Assembly (NCBI GenBank): GCA_946187475.1
Contig: CAMHRJ010000155.1
Location: forward strand, 1-5,801
Origin: an uncultured Clostridia bacterium
Lineage (GTDB): Bacteria > Bacillota > Clostridia > Oscillospirales > Oscillospiraceae
Direction of reading: 5' to 3'
DNA length: 5,801 nt
Shown piece by piece: positions 1-4,850 of this stretch (positions are counted from its first letter, which is position 1; the number at the start of each line of letters is the position of its first letter). The position numbers were made by a program, and so were the translations under genes. The notes below the pieces were generated by a model that made no database searches, was not told the DNA's origin, and saw nothing but the letters and a program-made list of their open reading frames with translations.

Positions 1-4
1 AATA

Positions 5-33
5 TTGTAAAGAGCACCGGATTCGTGTATAAT
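5..33 (+). promoter_or_regulatory. Promoter of glnS (sigma-A type)
   Basis: A -35 box TTGTAA (5-10) is separated by 17 bases from a perfect -10 box TATAAT (28-33). Transcription would start near base 40, leaving a leader of about 35 bases before the glnS start codon. This is too short to hold a T-box, the tRNA-sensing leader often found before aminoacyl-tRNA synthetase genes in Firmicutes, so the gene looks constitutively expressed. The call rests on sequence match alone. Confidence 0.8.
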
Positions 34-60
34 AACTCAAAAAATTGAAATACAGGTGAC

Positions 61-66
61 AAGGAG
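61..66 (+). promoter_or_regulatory. Ribosome binding site of glnS
   Basis: AAGGAG lies 8 bases before the ATG at 75. This supports that start over any internal one. Confidence 0.85.
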
Positions 67-74
67 CGTTCCGT

Positions 75-1742
75 ATGGACGAAACTTCCAGAAACTTTAT
101 TGAGGCCTTCATTCAGGAGGACATCGGCCCCGGCGGACGGTTTGAGGGTCAGACCGTCCACACCCGCTTCCCGCCTGAGCCCAACGGCTATCTGCATATC
201 GGCCACTGCAAGGCGCTGTGCATCGATTTCGGCACGGCGGAGCGCTTCGGCGGCCTGTGCAACCTGCGCATGGACGACACGAACCCCTCCAAGGAGGACA
301 ACGAGTTCGTGGAGGCCATTCAGGAGGACATCCACTGGCTGGGCTTTGACTGGGGCGACCGGTTCTTCTTCGGTTCGGACTATTTCGAGCAGGACTACCA
401 GTACGCCGTGGAGCTGATCCAGAAGGGTCTGGCCTACGTGTGTGAGCTGACCCCCGAGGAATTCAAGGAATATCGCGGCGACGTAAACACCCCCGCCCGG
501 AGCCCCTGGCGCGACCGTCCCATTGAGGAGAGCCTGGATCTGTTCCAGCGCATGCGAGACGGCGAGTTCCCCGAGGGCAAATACACCCTGCGGGCCAAGA
601 TCGATCTGGCCAGCGGCAACTTCAACATGCGCGACCCGGTGCTCTACCGCATCCGCTATATCGAGCATCACCGCCAGGGCACCAAGTGGTGCATCTATCC
701 CATGTACGACTTCGCTCACCCCATCCAGGACGCTCTGGAGGGAATCACCCACAGCCTCTGCTCCCTGGAGTATGAGGACCACCGCCCGCTGTATGACTGG
801 GTGGTGAACAACGTGTCCGTCCCCTCCAAGCCCCGGCAGATCGAGTTCAGCCGTCTGGGCATCAATTACACGGTCATGAGTAAGCGCAAGCTCCGCCGTC
901 TGGTGGAAGAGGGCTTCGTCTCCGGCTGGGACGACCCCCGGATGCCCACCCTCTGCGGTCTGCGCCGACGGGGCTACACGCCCGCCTCCATCCGCAACTT
1001 CACCGACCGCATCGGCGTGAGCAAGGTGCCCAGCACCGTGGATTACAGCTTTCTGGAGCACTGCCTGCGAGAGGACCTGAACGACCACGCCCAGCGTGCC
1101 ATGGCGGTGCTGAAGCCCGTGAAGCTCACCATCACCAACTACCCCGAGGGGGAAAGCGAGCTGGTGGAGGTCGAGAACAACCCCAACGACCCCGAGGCCG
1201 GGACCCGCGAGGTCAGCTTCTCCCGCACGGTGTATGTGGAGGCTGACGACTTCCTGCCGGAGCCGGTGCCGAAGTACAAGCGCCTCTACCCCGAGGGACC
1301 GGAGTGCCGGCTCAAGGGCGCGTATCTGATCCGCTGCACGGGTTATGAAGCCGACGAAAACGGCAGCGTGACCGAAATTTTCGCCACCTACGACCCCGAA
1401 AGCCGGGGCGGCAACCCCGCCGACGGCCGCAAGGTCAAGGGCGCTACCATCCACTGGGTCAACGCCAATGACTGCGTGGACGCCGAGGTGCGGCTTTACG
1501 ACAATCTCTTCGCCGACGAGGAGCCCGAGGGTGACGGCAAGGACTACATCGAGTGTCTGAATCCGAACTCCCTGGAAGTGCTCACCGGCTGCAAGGTGGA
1601 ACGCAGTCTCGAAAACGTCGAGGCCCCTGCCAGCTTCCAGTTTTTGCGTCTCGGCTACTTTGCCGTGGACAACAAGGACTCCAAGCCCGGCAAGCTGGTG
1701 TTCAACAGAGCCGTTGCCCTGAAGGACAGCTTTAAGAAGTAA
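75..1742 (+). CDS. glnS: Glutamine--tRNA ligase (GlnRS)
   Basis: This class I aminoacyl-tRNA synthetase charges tRNA-Gln with glutamine in the cytoplasm, using ATP. The class I HIGH signature is visible in PPEPNGYLHIGH (residues 33-44) and the KMSKS-type loop as VMSKR (267-271), the form typical of GlnRS. The N-terminal VHTRFPPEPNGYLHIGH stretch and the DDTNP segment (near residue 67) match bacterial GlnRS and argue against GluRS. At 555 aa it is about as long as the E. coli enzyme (554 aa), so the Rossmann catalytic core and the C-terminal beta-barrel anticodon-binding region are complete. There is no C-terminal YqeY domain, a fusion seen in some other GlnRS proteins. The start is set by AAGGAG at 61-66. 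It is first in a plus-strand pair with the uracil permease, with no terminator seen between them. Having GlnRS implies direct Gln-tRNA charging; whether this organism also has the GatCAB amidotransferase route cannot be seen here. Confidence 0.97.
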   Translation: MDETSRNFIEAFIQEDIGPGGRFEGQTVHTRFPPEPNGYLHIGHCKALCIDFGTAERFGGLCNLRMDDTNPSKEDNEFVEAIQEDIHWLGFDWGDRFFFGSDYFEQDYQYAVELIQKGLAYVCELTPEEFKEYRGDVNTPARSPWRDRPIEESLDLFQRMRDGEFPEGKYTLRAKIDLASGNFNMRDPVLYRIRYIEHHRQGTKWCIYPMYDFAHPIQDALEGITHSLCSLEYEDHRPLYDWVVNNVSVPSKPRQIEFSRLGINYTVMSKRKLRRLVEEGFVSGWDDPRMPTLCGLRRRGYTPASIRNFTDRIGVSKVPSTVDYSFLEHCLREDLNDHAQRAMAVLKPVKLTITNYPEGESELVEVENNPNDPEAGTREVSFSRTVYVEADDFLPEPVPKYKRLYPEGPECRLKGAYLIRCTGYEADENGSVTEIFATYDPESRGGNPADGRKVKGATIHWVNANDCVDAEVRLYDNLFADEEPEGDGKDYIECLNPNSLEVLTGCKVERSLENVEAPASFQFLRLGYFAVDNKDSKPGKLVFNRAVALKDSFKK

Positions 1743-1884
1743 ATAATCGGCAAGGCCGATACAACGGAAGCGGCAAAGCAGTTGAAGTGCGTAGATCGGC
1801 GAGCGGGTTTTTCATCTGTCAAAGATGAAGAATCGCGGGAATACTTTGTGTATTTCAAGATTCTGAATCGAAGAGAGATGGAAA

Positions 1885-1924
1885 AAACGCCGTCGAGCTG
1901 CGTGCGGCAGCTGGTTTGGCGTTT
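1885..1924 (+). repeat. Two-step hairpin just upstream of the uraA ribosome binding site
   Basis: AAACGCC (1885-1891) pairs perfectly with GGCGTTT (1918-1924), and inside it AGCTGC (1896-1901) pairs with GCAGCT (1907-1912) around the loop GTGCG. A 4-by-5-base internal loop separates the two stems. What follows (CCGAAACAA) has no T run, so it is not an intrinsic terminator. Its position next to the ribosome binding site at 1934-1940 fits a role in translation or mRNA stability, which is inferred. Confidence 0.55.
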
Positions 1925-1933
1925 CCGAAACAA

Positions 1934-1940
1934 GAGGAGG
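1934..1940 (+). promoter_or_regulatory. Ribosome binding site of uraA, deciding the start
   Basis: GAGGAGG lies 8 bases before the ATG at 1949. It selects that ATG over the in-frame TTG at 1916, which falls inside the upstream hairpin and has no ribosome binding site of its own. Confidence 0.9.
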
Positions 1941-1948
1941 ATAATCAA

Positions 1949-3301
1949 ATGAGCGAAAAGAAGATTGGCGCCGAGCCCGTGTACGACGCACGCAAGCTCG
2001 GTACCCCCCGGATGCTGGTGCTGGGCCTGCAGCACATGTTCGCCATGTTTGGCGCCACCGTTCTCGTCCCGATCCTGACGGGTCTGGACATTGCCACCAC
2101 CCTGCTGTTCGCCGGTCTCGGCACACTGCTGTTCCACGTGCTGACGGAATTCAAGGTTCCCGCCTTCCTGGGCAGCTCCTTCGCGTTCCTGGGCGGCTAT
2201 GCGGCCATCGCTCCGCTGGTTGACGGCGCACCCAACACCGAAATGATCCCCTATGCCTGCTTCGGCGTTGCCTGCGCAGGTCTGATGTATGTGATTCTCT
2301 CCGCGCTGTTCAAGGTCTTCGGCGTGAAGAAGGTCATGCGTTACTTCCCGCCCATCGTCACCGGCCCGATTATCATCGCCATCGGCCTCACGCTTTCCTC
2401 CTCGGCCATCAACAACTGCAATGCCAACTGGCTGATTGCGGTGGTTGCGATCCTCACGGTCATCGGCTTTAACATGTGGGGCAAGGGCATGGCCAAGATC
2501 ATCCCCATCCTGCTGGGCGTCATCGTGAGCTATGTGCTGGCCATCATCGTGGACCCCGCCGTCCGCGCCAACGTCGCCACCTCCGTCGCCGAGGCCAAAT
2601 GGTTTGCGCTGCCCATCGTCTGGGAAAACAGCGTGTTCCATCTCTTCAAGTCCGGCGTGAACAGCGGTCTGCTGGTCACCGCCATCTTCACCATTATGCC
2701 TCTGAGTCTGGCCACCATGGTCGAGCACATCGGCGACATCTGCGCCATCAGCTCTACCTGCGAGCAGAACTTCATGCAGGACCCCGGCTTCCACCGCACC
2801 CTGCTGGGTGACGGTCTGGCCACCACCCTGGCTTCCCTGTTCGGCGCTCCCGCCAACACCACCTACGGTGAGAACACCGGCGTTCTGGCTCTGAGCCGCG
2901 TGTATGATCCCCGGGTCATCCGCATCGCCGCCTGCTTCGCCATCATCGTGAGCTTCTGCCCGAAGTTCGCCGCCCTGATCTCCGCCATGCCCACCGCCAC
3001 CATCGGCGGCGTCAGCCTGGTGCTTTACGGTATGATCTCCGCCGTCGGTGTCCGCAACATCGTGGAAAACCGCGTGGACTTCACCAACACCCGCAACGTC
3101 ATCATCGCCGCTCTGATTCTGGTTCTGGCCATCGGCATCAACTACTCCGTGGGCAGTCTTCAGCTCAGCGAGCACGTCTCCCTGTCCGGTCTCGCCGTTG
3201 CTTCCCTGGTGGGCATCGTTCTGAACGCTGTCCTCCCCGGCAAGGACTACGAGTTCGTGCAGGAGGAGCAGGGCTCTACGAGTGTAGATTTTAAGGTGTA
3301 A
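1949..3301 (+). CDS. uraA: Uracil permease, NCS2 family (UraA-type)
   Basis: This inner-membrane nucleobase:cation symporter most likely imports uracil for pyrimidine salvage. From the ATG at 1949 it has 450 aa, close to E. coli UraA (429 aa). It is highly hydrophobic throughout, consistent with the 14 membrane segments of the family. Visible UraA signatures are QHMFAMFGATVLVP (residues 28-41), FLGSSFAFLGGYAA, AKWFALP, MVEHIGD (E259 aligns with UraA Glu241) and NTTYGENTGV (E308 aligns with UraA Glu290). These glutamates are the substrate/proton-coupling residues known in UraA. The QH pair and the TYGEN motif favour uracil over xanthine or urate transporters, although substrate choice in this family is not certain from sequence. 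It follows glnS on the same strand after a structured leader and ends before a strong terminator. No upp, pyrR or other pyrimidine gene is in the window. Confidence 0.93.
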   Translation: MSEKKIGAEPVYDARKLGTPRMLVLGLQHMFAMFGATVLVPILTGLDIATTLLFAGLGTLLFHVLTEFKVPAFLGSSFAFLGGYAAIAPLVDGAPNTEMIPYACFGVACAGLMYVILSALFKVFGVKKVMRYFPPIVTGPIIIAIGLTLSSSAINNCNANWLIAVVAILTVIGFNMWGKGMAKIIPILLGVIVSYVLAIIVDPAVRANVATSVAEAKWFALPIVWENSVFHLFKSGVNSGLLVTAIFTIMPLSLATMVEHIGDICAISSTCEQNFMQDPGFHRTLLGDGLATTLASLFGAPANTTYGENTGVLALSRVYDPRVIRIAACFAIIVSFCPKFAALISAMPTATIGGVSLVLYGMISAVGVRNIVENRVDFTNTRNVIIAALILVLAIGINYSVGSLQLSEHVSLSGLAVASLVGIVLNAVLPGKDYEFVQEEQGSTSVDFKV

Positions 3302-3318
3302 TTCCCCTAAAAACGATT

Positions 3319-3354
3319 CAACCCCATCCGCGATTGCGGATGGGGTTGTTTTTT
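3319..3354 (+). terminator. Intrinsic terminator after uraA, possibly bidirectional
   Basis: A perfect 13-bp GC-rich stem, CAACCCCATCCGC (3319-3331) with GCGGATGGGGTTG (3336-3348), has a four-base GATT loop and is followed by six T residues (3349-3354). It lies 17 bases after the uraA stop. Read on the minus strand, the same stem is followed after AATCG by five T residues (complement of 3309-3313), so it may also stop transcription of the convergent small gene that ends at 3368. Confidence 0.95.
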
Positions 3355-3367
3355 CGAATGATTCTTT

Positions 3368-3580
3368 TTACATTGCTTCAACGGCGTCGATGACTTTTTG
3401 TGCGTCGTCAGGGTCGACGAATTTGGCCTTCATGCAGATGTCAAAGGCCTCGCCCAGGGTCTTTTTGTACATCGGTCGGATCAGCAGGGGCTTTGCCAGC
3501 TGGGGAATGTGCTGCTTCAGGAGCGCCATGCCGTCATGCTCCTCGATAAATTCTCTGATGTTCATGCTTCTGAAATCCAT
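3368..3580 (-). CDS. Small uncharacterised protein, 70 aa
   Basis: I do not recognise this with confidence. Translation starts at the ATG at 3580, 7 bases after AAAGGAG (3588-3594), and stops at TAA. It has its own promoter (3618-3647), which strongly supports a real gene. The protein is soluble, has no signal peptide or membrane segment, and appears largely helical. It has a two-part pattern: IREFIEEHDGMALLKQHIPQL (about 8-28), then RPMYKKTLGEAFDI (35-48), ending in a short helix with DPDDAQKVIDAVEAM (56-70). From memory this resembles a small helical module attached to the ends of some Firmicutes hydrolases (helix, 'P-x-L', then a 'TLGE/TLGQ' helix), here standing alone. That link is tentative. 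Codon use is like its neighbours. It lies downstream of the acyl-ligase/ACP operon on the same strand, but with a separate promoter, so a functional link is unproven. Confidence 0.85.
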   Translation of the reverse strand: MDFRSMNIREFIEEHDGMALLKQHIPQLAKPLLIRPMYKKTLGEAFDICMKAKFVDPDDAQKVIDAVEAM

Positions 3581-3587
3581 AGTCTTT

Positions 3588-3594
3588 CTCCTTT
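3588..3594 (-). promoter_or_regulatory. Ribosome binding site of the 70-aa gene
   Basis: On the minus strand AAAGGAG lies 7 bases before the ATG at 3580. It abuts the downstream arm of the operator-like inverted repeat, which ends at base 3595. Confidence 0.85.
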
Positions 3595-3634
3595 CCGAAT
3601 GTGCGGTTTACGGTACTATCATAAACACATTCGG
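3595..3634 (-). repeat. Operator-like 9-bp inverted repeat bracketing a promoter
   Basis: CCGAATGTG (3595-3603) and CACATTCGG (3626-3634) are perfect reverse complements separated by 22 bases, so their centres are 31 bp apart, about three helical turns. On the minus strand one arm lies in the spacer between -35 and -10 and the other just after the predicted transcription start, touching the ribosome binding site. The upstream arm is not transcribed, so this is better read as a DNA operator than as an RNA hairpin. The binding protein is unknown. Confidence 0.6.
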
Positions 3635-3647
3635 CCATAGTTGTCAA
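3618..3647 (-). promoter_or_regulatory. Promoter of the 70-aa gene (sigma-A type)
   Basis: On the minus strand a perfect -35 box TTGACA (3642-3647) is followed after 18 bases by the -10 box TATGAT (3618-3623). The start site would be near 3611, giving a leader of about 30 bases. It lies in the 90-base gap after the stop of the 312-aa gene, so the small gene can be expressed apart from the upstream operon. A shorter inverted repeat, CCATAG (3635-3640) and CTATGG (3654-3659), flanks the -35 box. Confidence 0.85.
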
Positions 3648-3670
3648 GGAAATCTATGGAAGCACGAAGC

Positions 3671-4609
3671 TCAGCCGCCGAAGCCGATGCAGCCGGTCCT
3701 GCCCTCGCCGGTCTGGATGAAGTGGAGAATCTTCTCGATGCGCAGGGCGCGGCTGACGGTGCCGGCCATGCTCTCATGGCTGAAGGTCAGCAGGAACAGG
3801 CCCGCGAGGCCCGTGCAGTTGGTGAAGCGCACACGGCGGCGGCTGTGGAAGCCGAAAAACTTTTTCTCCAGCTGATAGGTCTTTCCGAACATCAGATTCA
3901 GCGCGGCATAGACCTGCTGGAATTCGTCGGCCTCCAGATGCTCGGTGAAGGGCTTTTCGCCGTTGTAGAATACGTCCACGTCGGCCTCGATGGACTTGGT
4001 GAGGTCGCGCTCATTGCGTATGGGGCGCCGGATGTAACGGAGCTCATAGCGGGTGGTGCTCTCCCGATCCAGGATGATGTGCGTGTTCTCCGCAACGAGG
4101 CCGTCGGCATGGGGCCGGATGGTGACCAGCTCCTGCTCGATGCCTTCCTCCAGCTCCCGCTGGCGCAGCTCCTGGAAGAAGCCCGCCGCGCCGCCCAGCA
4201 GCTCGAACAGATGCAGGCATCGGGCCGCGCCGGCACCGGGACACAGGGTGTTGAAGTCCGCGAAGGGATGGCCCTTCAGCAGGTCGTTCATGCCGATCTG
4301 CAGGGTGCGGAAGTCGCAGCGCTTGCCCTGGCTGCCGAGACAGTCATCGTCCAGAGACAGGCCGCGAACCAGGCCGTTTTCATCCAGCAGCACCACCGCC
4401 AGCACGGGCACCTCCCGGTTCAGACTGCCGAAGTGGTAGACGCTCTTCTGCCAGGCTACCACATTCCAGCCGCTGTCGCTTTTGCGCACGTCGGTGCCGC
4501 GATAGCGGGTGATGAGGGTGCCGAGGTCCCGGGTATGGGCGCCAAAGACGAAGCTGTGGTCAAAGACCGTGTCCAGCTCCGCCAGATTCCGCTGCAGCTC
4601 CAGCATCAT
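3671..4609 (-). CDS. Uncharacterised protein, third gene of the acyl-ligase/ACP operon
   Basis: I do not recognise this 312-aa protein. The ATG at 4609 overlaps the TGA of the acyl carrier protein gene as ATGA, a layout typical of translational coupling, and a second ATG follows at once (the protein begins MM). This makes it very likely that it works with the carrier protein and ligase. It is soluble-looking, with no signal peptide or clear membrane segments. It is rich in alternating hydrophobic/charged stretches, for example VPVLAVVLLDENG (68-79) and EADVDVFYNGEKPF (208-221), suggesting a mixed or beta-rich fold. It has six cysteines (90, 98, 123, 131, 265, 307), two of them paired as C123-x7-C131, and ends in TGCIGFGG. 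I find no known acyltransferase (HxxxD), thioesterase (GxSxG) or ketosynthase motif. It could be an acyl acceptor, a transferase of a new type or a binding protein; none is shown. No terminator is seen after its TGA. Confidence 0.88.
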   Translation of the reverse strand: MMLELQRNLAELDTVFDHSFVFGAHTRDLGTLITRYRGTDVRKSDSGWNVVAWQKSVYHFGSLNREVPVLAVVLLDENGLVRGLSLDDDCLGSQGKRCDFRTLQIGMNDLLKGHPFADFNTLCPGAGAARCLHLFELLGGAAGFFQELRQRELEEGIEQELVTIRPHADGLVAENTHIILDRESTTRYELRYIRRPIRNERDLTKSIEADVDVFYNGEKPFTEHLEADEFQQVYAALNLMFGKTYQLEKKFFGFHSRRRVRFTNCTGLAGLFLLTFSHESMAGTVSRALRIEKILHFIQTGEGRTGCIGFGG

Positions 4610-4836
4610 TGCTGCATCGCCTCCCCCACCACGCGGTAGACATCCGCCACCGTCACGATCTCGCCCCAGAGGTTCGAGGGCAGCGTGAAACCGAATTCCT
4701 CCTGGGCCTGGAGCACCACGTCCGCCAGATCGAAGCTGGTGAGGCCTAAATCCGCGATGAGACGCTTTTCCGGGGTAATCTCTTCCGCTGAAATGTCCAG
4801 GGTCTCTGCGAGGATCTGCCGAATTTGTTCTTCCAT
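4606..4836 (-). CDS. Acyl carrier protein
   Basis: This small acidic four-helix protein carries acyl groups as thioesters on a 4'-phosphopantetheine arm. The CDS encodes 76 aa, the usual ACP length. The attachment site is Ser34 in DLGLTSFDL (29-37), where the common DSL is TSF; the aspartate is replaced but the serine is kept. The flanking pattern, including EEFGFTLP and TVADVYRVV near the C terminus, also matches ACP. The reading frame is open upstream to 4887, but AAGGAGG (4844-4850) sits 7 bases before the ATG at 4836, which fixes the start. It begins 13 bases after the ligase stop, and its own TGA overlaps the next gene's ATG. The context suggests a dedicated ACP loaded by the adjacent ligase and not the fatty-acid-synthesis AcpP, which would normally sit beside fab genes. 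That role is inference. A DltC-type carrier was considered, but its flanking dltA/dltB genes are not seen. Confidence 0.9.
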   Translation of the reverse strand: MEEQIRQILAETLDISAEEITPEKRLIADLGLTSFDLADVVLQAQEEFGFTLPSNLWGEIVTVADVYRVVGEAMQQ

Positions 4837-4843
4837 GCCGGTT

Positions 4844-4850
4844 CCTCCTT
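4844..4850 (-). promoter_or_regulatory. Ribosome binding site of the acyl carrier protein gene
   Basis: On the minus strand AAGGAGG starts at the last base of the ligase TAA stop (4850-4852) and lies 7 bases before the ATG at 4836. It rejects the longer in-frame start at 4887. Confidence 0.9.

Larger units (their letters stand above)
1743..1948 (+). promoter_or_regulatory. Structured glnS-uraA intergenic leader
   Basis: This 206-base gap holds no gene and no recognisable terminator or convincing promoter, so read-through from glnS to the permease is plausible. Four potential RNA hairpins are visible. The first pairs ATCGGC (1746-1751) with GCCGAT (1755-1760). The second is a 9-bp stem, 1808-1816 with 1824-1832, including one G-U pair. 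The third pairs 1829-1834 with 1859-1864 and 1838-1844 with 1850-1856 around the loop TTTGT. The fourth, 1885-1924, ends 9 bases before the permease ribosome binding site. Hairpins two and three share bases 1829-1832 and cannot form fully together, and GCCGAT at 1755-1760 has a second possible partner, ATCGGC at 1795-1800. I see no PyrR-binding loop and no purine riboswitch core. None of the hairpins is directly followed by a T run. A regulatory role is inference. Confidence 0.4.

Noticed and set aside
1..74. T-box leader for glnS
   Set aside because: The predicted transcription start leaves only about 35 bases of leader, and no T-box conserved sequence is visible.
1795..1812. Intrinsic terminator ending in the TTTTT run after glnS
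   Set aside because: The G-rich GAGCGGG before the T run has no matching upstream strand, and the nearest possible stem ends seven bases earlier with a 34-base loop.
1840..1856. A promoter for uraA around TACTTT or GTATTT
   Set aside because: No acceptable -35 box lies at 16-18 bases upstream of either candidate.
1916..1948. Upstream TTG start for the uracil permease
   Set aside because: It lies inside a strong hairpin without a ribosome binding site, while GAGGAGG is correctly spaced for the ATG at 1949.
1655..3175. 506-aa open frame on the minus strand opposite uraA and the glnS end
   Set aside because: It is an antisense shadow created by G/C-biased third positions of uraA. Its product is low-complexity, rich in Gly, Asp, His and Gln, with no domain. 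The plus-strand genes have clear motifs, ribosome binding sites and a terminator.
3641..4639. 332-aa open frame on the plus strand opposite the 312-aa gene
   Set aside because: The product is Ala/Glu/Gln-rich and low in complexity, there is no proper ribosome binding site, and the opposite frame is coupled to the ACP gene by an ATGA overlap.
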